Part shown: positions 56,650 to 64,000 of the stretch, one piece after another
Layout: every line of letters begins with the position of its first letter
How positions within the stretch are numbered: position 1 is the first letter of the stretch
Assembly: GCA_963666415.2 (NCBI GenBank)
Contig: CAXXPD010000003.1
Coordinates: 1,116,001 to 1,180,000 of the forward strand
Direction: 5' to 3'
Length of the DNA stretch: 64,000 nucleotides
From: Bin87 sp963666415
Lineage (GTDB): Bacteria > Chloroflexota > Dehalococcoidia > Lucifugimonadales > UBA3495
Translations under genes and position numbers: made by a program
Notes under the pieces: generated by a model
What the model saw: only the letters and a program-made list of their open reading frames with translations
Databases searched by the model: none
Told to the model about the DNA's origin: nothing

Positions 56650-58746
56650 TTGACCCAACCAGACACTTCCCGCGAACCGCGATTTCCCTTCACGGCCATC
56701 GTCGGCCAGCGGGCGATGAAGCGCGCGCTGTTGCTCAACGCCATCAACCCCCGCATCGGGGGCGTGTTGATACGAGGCAAAAAGGGCACTGCTAAGAGTA
56801 CGGCCGTTCGTTCGCTGGCGGCCTTGTTGCCCGAAGTTCCAGTCGTACCCGGCTGCCAATACAGTTGCCGGCCAGACGCCCCGCAACCGGTGTGCGACTG
56901 GTGCCAGCAGGGGGGCTCCGCCGGGGTGGCCGCTTCAACCCGCCAGGTCCGCATCGTGGATTTGCCCGTGGGGGCAACCGAAGATCGGCTGGTGGGTTCC
57001 CTGGACATCGAAAAGGCCATCAAAACCGGCGAGAAGAACTTTGAGCCCGGCCTCATTGCGGTAGCCCACCGGGGGATCCTCTACATCGACGAGGTGAACC
57101 TGCTCAACGACCATCTGGTGGATGTGTTGCTCGACGCGGCGGCGTTGGGCCGCAACTACGTCGAGCGCGAGGGAGTGTCAGTTAGTCACGAAGCGGAATT
57201 TATGCTCGTGGGCACTATGAACCCGGAAGAGGGTGACCTGCGTCCGCAGTTGCTGGACCGGTTCGGTCTGGCCGTGGAAGTGGACGGGGTTTTCGAACCC
57301 GTGGAGCGGCGGGAAGTGGTGCGCCGCCGCATCTCCTACGAAGCCGAGCCCTTTGGTTTTATGGACGGTTGGGAGGAAGCGGAAGGTTCCGAACGCGCGC
57401 GCATCATCAGCAGCCAGCAGCGGTTGCCGGATGTGGTGGTGCCGGAAGACATCCTGGAGCTCATCACCGATATTTGCGCCGAGTACCAGGTTGATGGCCT
57501 GCGCGGGGATATCGTGATGTACAAGACCGCCAGCACCATTGCTGCCTACGAAGGCCGCACGGTTGTCGACGTAGAAGATGTGCGGGAAGCGGCGTTGATG
57601 GCATTGTTGCATCGGCAACGTCGCCAACCCTTCCAGCAGCCGCATCTGGTTACCGAGCAACTCGATAATATGCTGGAGGAGTTCCAGAATCAGTCGCGCG
57701 ACCGGGAATCATCACAAAGTGATGACTCGGGTAACGACGACAGCGGCGATGGAGAAGGTGATAGTCCGCCGCCCGCGCCAGATGCAGAAGATGAACCGGA
57801 TGACGGCGCCGACCCGCCCCACGACGACACCGCCGGCGCCGGCGATGAGTGGTACGAGGTAGGCGACCCATACGCCGTTCAGAACCTGCAGGTTCAACCT
57901 CCCGACCGCCGCGCGCGCCGCGCCTCCGGACGCCGCGCCACCTCGGTCAGCAGCGACTCCTCCGGGCGTTACGTGGGCGCCAGGGAGCCACGGGCCGCCG
58001 TCACCGATCTTGCTTTGGATGCCACTTTGAGAGCGGCAGCGCCGCATCAAAACGCCCGTCGCCTGGCTGCTGGCCCGGACGGCAGCACCTTCCTGATCGA
58101 ACCATGGGATGTGCGGGAGAAGGTGCGCGAAACCCGCACCGGCAGCCTGATTCTCTTCGTGGTAGACGCCAGCGGCTCAATGGGCGCCCAACGCCGCATG
58201 GTCGCCGTGAAGGGGGCGGTGATGTCGTTGCTGCTGGACGCATACCAAAGACGCGATCGGGTCGGGTTGATCGCCTTCCGGGGCACGTCGGCGCAACTGC
58301 TGTTACCACCCACCGGCAGCGTGGAAATGGCGCAGTGGCAGCTCCAGGATATGCCCACCGGCGGTCGCACTCCCCTCGCCGGCGGCCTCTATCTGGCGAT
58401 GGAAGTGCTGGAAAGGGAGCGGATGAAAGACCGGGACGTGCTGCCGCTGCTGGTGCTGCTCTCCGATGGGCGGGCCAACATGGCGATGTCTGGCGAGCAG
58501 GTCGGCTACGGCGCTTCTGCGTACAGCGAGGTGGAAAACCTGGCTCGGATGGTGGCCGATGCCCGCATCCCCGCCGTGGTGGTGGACACCGAGCAGGACT
58601 TCATCAAGCTGGAACTGGCCAAATCCATTGCTGAAGCCATGTCCGCCCGGTATATCCGGTTGGACGAACTGGCCGCCGACAGTCTGGCGGCGGTGGTGCG
58701 CCAAGAGCTGCCGGCGGATGCCTCCACGGAGCCTGTGATACCATAA
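56650..58746 (+). CDS. ChlI/ChlD-type metal chelatase AAA+/VWA protein
   Basis: A 698-residue fusion with the ATPase and VWA parts of the small chelatase subunits. N-terminal AAA+: FPFTAIVGQRAMKRALLLNA, Walker A IRGKKGTAKSTAVRSLA near residue 42, Walker B GILYIDEVNLLNDHLVD, MLVGTMNPEEGDLRPQLLDRF. A CQYSC / CDWC cysteine group near residue 75 may bind a metal. An acidic Asp-rich linker (residues 350-410) leads to a VWA domain with VVDASGSMGAQRRM. It should act with CobN in ATP-driven metal insertion. Start is TTG 56650. Confidence 0.9.
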   Translation: MTQPDTSREPRFPFTAIVGQRAMKRALLLNAINPRIGGVLIRGKKGTAKSTAVRSLAALLPEVPVVPGCQYSCRPDAPQPVCDWCQQGGSAGVAASTRQVRIVDLPVGATEDRLVGSLDIEKAIKTGEKNFEPGLIAVAHRGILYIDEVNLLNDHLVDVLLDAAALGRNYVEREGVSVSHEAEFMLVGTMNPEEGDLRPQLLDRFGLAVEVDGVFEPVERREVVRRRISYEAEPFGFMDGWEEAEGSERARIISSQQRLPDVVVPEDILELITDICAEYQVDGLRGDIVMYKTASTIAAYEGRTVVDVEDVREAALMALLHRQRRQPFQQPHLVTEQLDNMLEEFQNQSRDRESSQSDDSGNDDSGDGEGDSPPPAPDAEDEPDDGADPPHDDTAGAGDEWYEVGDPYAVQNLQVQPPDRRARRASGRRATSVSSDSSGRYVGAREPRAAVTDLALDATLRAAAPHQNARRLAAGPDGSTFLIEPWDVREKVRETRTGSLILFVVDASGSMGAQRRMVAVKGAVMSLLLDAYQRRDRVGLIAFRGTSAQLLLPPTGSVEMAQWQLQDMPTGGRTPLAGGLYLAMEVLERERMKDRDVLPLLVLLSDGRANMAMSGEQVGYGASAYSEVENLARMVADARIPAVVVDTEQDFIKLELAKSIAEAMSARYIRLDELAADSLAAVVRQELPADASTEPVIP

Positions 58747-58804
58747 TTGGCGAGATCCAGATGCCGGCATCGGCTGGTAAATCCACTGGTTTCCCGAGGA
58801 AAAC

Positions 58805-60124
58805 ATGGCTCGCACCCTCCCCTATGCCGATATGGACAAAATCCTGTCGCTATCCAAGCGCCGGGGTTTCGTGTTTCAGTCCAGCGAGGTGTACGGCGGC
58901 CTGGGTTCGACCTGGGACTACGGCCCGCTGGGGGTTGAACTGAAGCGCAACGTCAAGGAAGCGTGGTGGCGCGAGGTGGTGGTGGAGCGCGACGATGTGG
59001 TGGGTTTGGACGCCGCCATCCTGATGCACCCCCGAGTTTGGGAAGCCAGCGGTCACGTGGAAAACTTTTCCGATCCCCTGGTGGAATGCCGCCAGTGCAA
59101 CCGTCGGTTTCGCGAAGACCAATTGGATTCCGACCGTTGCCCCGAATGCGGTGGTGAATTGACCGAACCGCGGCGATTCAACCTGATGTTCCACACCTTC
59201 ATGGGTCCGGTGGAAGATTCCAGCAACCAAATCTACCTGCGTCCCGAAACGGCGCAGGGGATCTTTGTTAACTTCCAGAACGTGCAGACGGCCACCCGCA
59301 AGAAGTTGCCCTTTGGCATCGGACAGATCGGCAAGGCGTTTCGCAACGAGATTACACCCGGAAACTTCACCTTCCGCACGCGGGAGTTTGAGCAGATGGA
59401 AGTGGAGTTCTTCGTGCAGCCCGGCACCGACGAGGAATGGCTCCAGCGGTGGGTGCAGGACAGATTCAACTGGTACGTAAATTACGGCATCCGCGCCGAA
59501 AACCTGCGACTCCGCGAGCACGGCGGCGACGAACTGGCGCACTACGCCAAGGCAACTTTCGACATCGAGTACCGTTTCCCCTGGGGCTGGGGTGAGCTGG
59601 AAGGCATCGCCGACCGCGCCGACTTCGATCTGAGCCGGCACACCGAATTCAGCGGGCAGGACTTGTCCTACTTTGATGACGAAACCCGGGAGCGGTACAT
59701 CCCCTACGTAATCGAACCTTCCGGCGGCGTCGACCGGGCCACCCTCGCCTTCTGGCTGGACAGCTATGACGAAGAACCGGATGGCAAGGATACCCGAACC
59801 GTACTGCACCTGCATCGCGCTTTGGCTCCGGTTACGGTGGCGGTGCTGCCCCTAAGTCGCAACGAGCGGCTGGCCCCGACCGCGCGGTCGGTGTACGACC
59901 TGGTGCGGCGGCGGTTACGGTGTCAGTTTGACGACGCCCAAAGCATCGGGCGGCGCTACCGCCGGCAGGATGAAATCGGCACGCCATACTGCGTAACCGT
60001 CGACTTTGACACGCTGGACGACCACGCCGTTACCATCCGCGACCGCGACACCATGGCGCAGCATCGGGTGCCCATCAGCCGCTTGCTGGACGTGCTGCAA
60101 GACCGCTACGAGCACGGTTGGTAG
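58805..60124 (+). CDS. glyQS: glycine--tRNA ligase, single-chain type
   Basis: Class II GlyRS of the alpha2 form (439 residues). Motifs: FVFQSSEVYGGLGSTWDYGPLG at residue 20, the zinc-ribbon CRQC and CPEC, NLMFHTFMGP, YLRPETAQGIFVNF, IGKAFRNEI (motif 2), and FREFEQMEVEFF-like text (TREFEQMEVEFF). The C-terminal anticodon domain reads APVTVAVLPLSRN to RYRRQDEIGTPYCVTVDFD. It starts about 60 bases after the chelatase gene. Confidence 0.94.
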   Translation: MARTLPYADMDKILSLSKRRGFVFQSSEVYGGLGSTWDYGPLGVELKRNVKEAWWREVVVERDDVVGLDAAILMHPRVWEASGHVENFSDPLVECRQCNRRFREDQLDSDRCPECGGELTEPRRFNLMFHTFMGPVEDSSNQIYLRPETAQGIFVNFQNVQTATRKKLPFGIGQIGKAFRNEITPGNFTFRTREFEQMEVEFFVQPGTDEEWLQRWVQDRFNWYVNYGIRAENLRLREHGGDELAHYAKATFDIEYRFPWGWGELEGIADRADFDLSRHTEFSGQDLSYFDDETRERYIPYVIEPSGGVDRATLAFWLDSYDEEPDGKDTRTVLHLHRALAPVTVAVLPLSRNERLAPTARSVYDLVRRRLRCQFDDAQSIGRRYRRQDEIGTPYCVTVDFDTLDDHAVTIRDRDTMAQHRVPISRLLDVLQDRYEHGW

Positions 60125-60146
60125 CCGGTCATCTAAGGCCAGGCGT

Positions 60147-60965
60147 ATGCCGCCCAGTGTCGTCGCCCGGGCCCTGCGTCAGGGACTTTATACCCGCATT
60201 GTTGGTCGCCGGATACGGTTCTATCAGTCGACCCACTCCACCATGGACGATGTGGCCGAGTTGGCCCGTGCCGACGCCGAGGAAGGGTTAGTGGTGGTAG
60301 CCGAGATGCAAACCGCCAGTCGGGGCCGGATGGGTCGCCGGTGGGTGTCGGAGCCCGGGAACCTGTACTTTTCGGTTCTGTTTCGCCCCAACGCCGGGCA
60401 ACTGTCCCTGCTCAGCCCGCTGGCCGGCGTAGCGGTGGCCCGGTCGCTGCGGCAGGTTGCCGGCGTATACCCGTCCATCAAATGGCCCAACGATATTACG
60501 ATTGACGGGCTGAAAGTCGCCGGCATCCTGGCGGAGAGCGCGTTGATGGGATCTGAAGTGCAGTACGCGGTGGTGGGCATCGGAATCAACGTTGCGCTCG
60601 ATGTGTCGACGGAGTCGGAAATCGCGGCCACCGCCGGGAATTTGGACCAATTCGCCGCCGCCCCGGTAGACCGGTCCGATCTGCTACGCCGAATTCTGCA
60701 ACACCTGGATGCCTTGTACCTGGACCTGCGTCGTGGGAAATCGCCCGTTCCCGAATGGCGTCGGTGGCTGGACACGCTGGGCCAGCGCGTCACCGTAACC
60801 CATCACGGCAACGACTCCACTGGCGTCGCCGAGGACATCGACGAATCCGGCAACCTGCTGCTGCGCGACGACCGTGGCAATTTGTTGACCTTGACTGCGG
60901 GAGATATTACCCTGCGAGCCAATGACAACGCCCCTCTTCCTGCCGTGGGGGAAGAATTGGCGTGA
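60147..60965 (+). CDS. birA: biotin--[acetyl-CoA-carboxylase] ligase
   Basis: BirA attaches biotin to the carboxylase carrier protein via biotinyl-AMP. The catalytic domain is visible: FYQSTHSTMDDVAEL near residue 25, EMQTASRGRMGRRWVSEPGNLYFSVLFRP (adenylate loop), YPSIKWPNDITIDGLKVAGIL (catalytic Lys), and VVGIGINV. The short C-terminal SH3-like part follows. No N-terminal HTH is present, so it is the monofunctional type without repressor activity. ATG at 60147. Confidence 0.93.
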   Translation: MPPSVVARALRQGLYTRIVGRRIRFYQSTHSTMDDVAELARADAEEGLVVVAEMQTASRGRMGRRWVSEPGNLYFSVLFRPNAGQLSLLSPLAGVAVARSLRQVAGVYPSIKWPNDITIDGLKVAGILAESALMGSEVQYAVVGIGINVALDVSTESEIAATAGNLDQFAAAPVDRSDLLRRILQHLDALYLDLRRGKSPVPEWRRWLDTLGQRVTVTHHGNDSTGVAEDIDESGNLLLRDDRGNLLTLTAGDITLRANDNAPLPAVGEELA

Positions 60966-60977
60966 GGGCCGTGCTCA

Positions 60978-61787
60978 ATGCTTGAAAATCTGAACCTGGA
61001 TGGCAAGGTGGTGGTGATCACCGGCGGCGGTACCGGCCTCGGGCTGGAGATGGTGCGCGCCCTCACCCGCTCGGGGGCCAACCTGGCCATCGCCGGGCGT
61101 CGTCCGGGGCCCATCGAAGCGGCCCGCGACGAAGTGCTGGCCGCCGGGCGGGATGCCATCGCGGTGCCCACCGATGTTACCAACTCGTCCGACGCCAACC
61201 ACCTCATCGACGCTGCGGTTGATCATTTTGGCCGCGTGGATGTGCTCATCAATAACGCGGCGATGGTGGGCGACAACGTCCTGAAGCCCATCTGGGAAAT
61301 CACCGACGACGACTGGGATTCGGCGATGACCGTGAACCTGTCCGGCGCGTTCTACTGCGCCCGGGCCGCAGCGAAGGTCATGGCCGACGTTGGGAAAGGC
61401 AAAATCATCAACGTGGCCTCGGGATTCGGGTTGCGCGGCGGTCGCGACATATACATGTACTGCTGCTCCAAGGGTGGCGTCATTCAGCTAACGCGGGTGC
61501 TGTCGTTCAGCCTGGCCCGCTATGGCATTACCGCTAACAGCATCGTGCCGGGGTTCATCCCGACCATCGATCCTAGCGCCGAGATCAACCGCACCCTGCC
61601 GCAATCCGGCGACTTTTTGCCCTCCGGGAAGTTGGGGCGCGCGGAAGAGTTGGGGCCGATTGCGGTTTTCCTAGCGTCGGACGCATCCGATTATATGACT
61701 GGCGAGATGTTCATACTGGACGGCGGCGGGCTGGCTGCCGGAATCGCTCCCACCGGCCACGCTCCCCTGGCGCCGCTGGAATTCTAG
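60978..61787 (+). CDS. SDR family oxidoreductase
   Basis: A complete classical SDR (269 residues): cofactor loop TGGGTGLGLEMV, NNAAMVGD, catalytic Ser in INVASGFGLRGG, Tyr-Lys in YMYCCSKGGVIQL, and C-terminal MTGEMFILDGGGLAAG. It is 12 bases after birA and eight bases before a second SDR-type gene. Substrate is unknown. Confidence 0.87.
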   Translation: MLENLNLDGKVVVITGGGTGLGLEMVRALTRSGANLAIAGRRPGPIEAARDEVLAAGRDAIAVPTDVTNSSDANHLIDAAVDHFGRVDVLINNAAMVGDNVLKPIWEITDDDWDSAMTVNLSGAFYCARAAAKVMADVGKGKIINVASGFGLRGGRDIYMYCCSKGGVIQLTRVLSFSLARYGITANSIVPGFIPTIDPSAEINRTLPQSGDFLPSGKLGRAEELGPIAVFLASDASDYMTGEMFILDGGGLAAGIAPTGHAPLAPLEF

Positions 61788-61794
61788 GAGACCG

Positions 61795-62559
61795 ATGCCA
61801 CTGCCCGCAGAGTTCGACCTTACCGGCCGCACCGCCATCGTGGCCAGCGCCGGCGGCGGAGAAACGCCCCATCTGGCGGCGGCGTTGGCCGAAGCGGGAG
61901 CGCGGGTGTTCGCCGTCGCCCGGCACCCCGAGAGTCTGGAAGCAATTCGGGATGCCGTGGCCGGCTTAACCGGCGGCACAGTCTACGGATGCTCCGGGCG
62001 CTGGGATACGCCGGAGGGCGTGGCGGCGATAATCACTACCTTCGGAGCGGTGCACGAGCGGGTGGACATCCTGGTCAACGACACCCGCAGTTTCTTCGCC
62101 AAACCCGCTGCCGAGATTACGCTGGAGGAATGGGACGAACTGCACAATCGCAACGTGCGGGCCACCTTTCTGCTGACTCAGGCGGTGGGACAACAGATGC
62201 TGTCGCAGCAGTACGGGCGCATCGTCAACGTGATTTCCAACCTGGCCGAACGCGGCATCCACAACTGCTCGGCGTTCAGCGCCACCCAGTCCGCAGTCCT
62301 GTCGCTGACGCGCTCGCTGGCGGTGGAATGGGGGCGCAGCGAAATCCGGGTCAACGCAATTGGCTCGGGCTGGTCAACGGCGGAAGACATACCGCTGGAA
62401 AAACAACGCGAGGAGCTGCTGGTGCGCTACACCCCGCTGCGTCGTCTGGGACACCCTCGGGATCTGGCCGCGTTGCTGGTGTTCCTGTGCTCCTCGTTCT
62501 GCGACTACCCAACTGGGCAGCCGATATACATAGATGGCGGGTCAAACGCCCATCCGTAA
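61795..62559 (+). CDS. SDR-fold protein lacking catalytic residues
   Basis: A 254-residue protein with the SDR fold, but the key sites have changed. The cofactor loop reads ASAGGGETPHLA instead of TGxxxGIG; the NNAG motif reads NDTRS; the active Tyr-x-x-x-Lys is FSATQ (Phe and Gln). The C-terminal YPTGQPIYIDGGSN is kept. It sits directly after the active SDR at 60978, suggesting a catalytically silent partner or a regulatory/structural subunit. It is open and well formed, so it does not look like a pseudogene. Confidence 0.82.
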   Translation: MPLPAEFDLTGRTAIVASAGGGETPHLAAALAEAGARVFAVARHPESLEAIRDAVAGLTGGTVYGCSGRWDTPEGVAAIITTFGAVHERVDILVNDTRSFFAKPAAEITLEEWDELHNRNVRATFLLTQAVGQQMLSQQYGRIVNVISNLAERGIHNCSAFSATQSAVLSLTRSLAVEWGRSEIRVNAIGSGWSTAEDIPLEKQREELLVRYTPLRRLGHPRDLAALLVFLCSSFCDYPTGQPIYIDGGSNAHP

Positions 62560-62610
62560 TGTCCACAGCAGGCATTGTTCAAATAGCGCTTGGTGGTACA
62601 ATAATCCTCG

Positions 62611-64000
62611 ATGTCTACTGCTAACGGTGCCGCACGCGCAGTAACCCCGGTGCGCCGGCTGCCGGGTATGCGCGATTTGTCCGCCGCCGCTTGCCAGGAT
62701 ATGCAGGCGGTGCAACGACTAGTTGCCGACCTGATCAGGCGATTCGGTTATTCGCAGGTGGAAGTGCCGGTTCTGGAATCCACCGAGCTGTTTCTGCGAA
62801 AATCCGGCGGCTCCCTGGCCTCGCAGATGTATTCTTTCACCGATCCGGGGTCCAACGCGGCCAGTCTGCGTCCCGAGTTTACGTCGGCCATCATGCGACG
62901 TTACTTGGAAATGAATACGGGAGTCGCGCCCGCTCCGGTTGCCCGTTGGCAGTACGCCGGCCCAGTGTTCCGCTATGATGCCCACGATGCCGAGGGCAGC
63001 GGGCAATTCACCCAGGTAGGCGCTGAATTGGTGGGATCGGACAGCCTCCTCGCCGACGCCGAGCTGCTGGCGCTGGCCGCCGGTGTTCCGGCTGCCCTGG
63101 GCGTTGACGGCTACCTGCTGCGGCTGGCCGACCTGGATGTACTGGACAGCGTGCTGGACACCGTTGGGCTGTCCGAACGCGCCCGCTCCTTTATCGTTGC
63201 CAACATGAACCGCATCGGATCAGACGGCGCCAACGTCGCAACCACGCTGAACCGCGCTGCTGAACTGCACATAGTGGCCGGCCGTGACCTGCTGGACGAA
63301 CAGAACGATCTGGCTGGCGCGGTTGCCGGGCTCCCTGATGCCGAGGCGCGCGAGGTGCTAGCTGGGTTCATGCGCTGGAATGGCAATACGGAAACGCTGG
63401 TCGGGCAACGAACGTCCGAAGAAATAGTCGACCGGCTGCTCCGCAAACTGCGGGGCGGTGATGACACCGGCGCCGTGGAGCACGGATTGACGCTGGCGGC
63501 TAAACTCGCGTCGGTTAATGGTGACCCTACGGACGCCGTCGCCGCAGCTCAGGAAATCGTCGCCGGGGCCGGGGCAGACCCTGCTGCGGTCAACCGACTT
63601 GCCGAGTTGGTCGACCTGATTGTCGAGGACAAAGCGTTGGCGGGGCACGTATCCGTCGACTTCGGCCTGGCGCGGGGTATTGCGTATTACAATGGCATCA
63701 TATTTGACATAATATCCAAGGACGACCAGCAGAATCTGGGTGGTGGCGGGCGTTACGACGCGCTGGCTCGGGCCCTTGGCAGTCCGCACAGCGTTCCCGC
63801 CCTGGGATTCGCTTACACGCTGGAAAAGCTGATGGCGGTAATTCCCGGAGGCGAGGGATCGACCCGTGGCTCTGAGGCTGTGCTAGTTGCACCGGAAGGG
63901 CCGGCAGCATACCGGGCTGCTTTGCGCGCCGCTGCCGAAGTGCGACGCGATGGTGGCGTGGCAGTGCTGGACGTGGGCGGCCAACCCGCGTCGGACGGCG
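62611..64000 (+). CDS. HisZ/histidyl-tRNA synthetase-like protein, partial
   Basis: A class II synthetase-core protein that runs off the right edge, start ATG 62611. Motifs: LPGMRDLSAAACQDMQ at residue 17, SLRPEFTSAIMRRY, a motif 2-like AGPVFRYDAHDAEGSGQFTQVGAE, RGIAYYNGIIFDI, GGGGRYDALARALG, and motif 3-like PALGFAYTLEKLM, where the usual Arg is Lys. Those changes fit HisZ, the regulator of ATP phosphoribosyltransferase, better than a working HisRS. No hisG is seen, but it could lie just beyond the window. Confidence 0.75.
   Translation, partial: MSTANGAARAVTPVRRLPGMRDLSAAACQDMQAVQRLVADLIRRFGYSQVEVPVLESTELFLRKSGGSLASQMYSFTDPGSNAASLRPEFTSAIMRRYLEMNTGVAPAPVARWQYAGPVFRYDAHDAEGSGQFTQVGAELVGSDSLLADAELLALAAGVPAALGVDGYLLRLADLDVLDSVLDTVGLSERARSFIVANMNRIGSDGANVATTLNRAAELHIVAGRDLLDEQNDLAGAVAGLPDAEAREVLAGFMRWNGNTETLVGQRTSEEIVDRLLRKLRGGDDTGAVEHGLTLAAKLASVNGDPTDAVAAAQEIVAGAGADPAAVNRLAELVDLIVEDKALAGHVSVDFGLARGIAYYNGIIFDIISKDDQQNLGGGGRYDALARALGSPHSVPALGFAYTLEKLMAVIPGGEGSTRGSEAVLVAPEGPAAYRAALRAAAEVRRDGGVAVLDVGGQPASDG

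Overview
The window is high-GC bacterial DNA. Gene content (an LL-diaminopimelate aminotransferase with DapF, an archaeal-type phosphoglycerate mutase, a K+-type membrane pyrophosphatase, a single-chain GlyRS, LLM-type flavin oxidoreductase, FmdA amidohydrolase, BKACE, CobN/CbtAB) suggests a Chloroflexota lineage of the Dehalococcoidia/SAR202 kind. That placement is inferred from gene content only.

Layout. 1-2416: an IS1380 transposase remnant and a complete two-frame IS630 element. 2553-15238: a dense plus-strand run of housekeeping genes: tsaC, a degenerate polyprenyl synthetase, pgk-apgM-tpiA, miaA, dapF, a toxin-antitoxin-like trio, dapL, hflX, a phosphoesterase and an FmdA amidohydrolase. 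15240-23461: minus-strand genes (SDR, hppA, YfcE-like phosphoesterase, LLM oxidoreductase, unknown, HAD, amidase plus a small ORF). 23652-25396: a CPBP protease and trpA. 25619-40392: about 14.8 kb of nested insertion sequences. 40411-41709: promoter, aromatic leader peptide, attenuator and the DAHP synthase gene. 41878-43107: a further ISAs1 copy. 43235-49385: GNAT, cytidylate-kinase-like protein, rhomboid, BKACE, and a molybdopterin hydroxylase large subunit with a MoaD-like protein. 49757-58746: a palindromic repeat, a cobalamin riboswitch and a cobalt/corrin block (cbiE-like, cobN, small protein, cbtB, cbtA, ChlI/ChlD-type chelatase). 58805-64000: glyQS, birA, two SDR genes (the second lacks catalytic residues) and a HisZ/HisRS-like gene running off the end.

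Three things stand out. (1) Upstream of the DAHP synthase gene is a complete translation-coupled attenuator: a consensus promoter, a 34-codon leader peptide with FYYPFYYYAY, mutually exclusive stems and a U-tract terminator. (2) Between dapF and dapL, in an overlapping reading-frame chain, a HigB/RelE-type toxin is flanked by two homologous HhH-glycosylase-like proteins; the downstream one starts with what looks like the N-terminus of a HigA-type antitoxin. (3) The insertion-sequence block can be resolved by its target duplications into an IS66 element (8-bp duplication) holding two further elements (5-bp duplications), which in turn hold ISAs1, IS21, IS630 and IS701-like copies. Removing them restores the IS66 reading frame and places trpA, a palindromic repeat and the DAHP synthase promoter next to each other.

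No tRNA, rRNA or CRISPR array was recognised.
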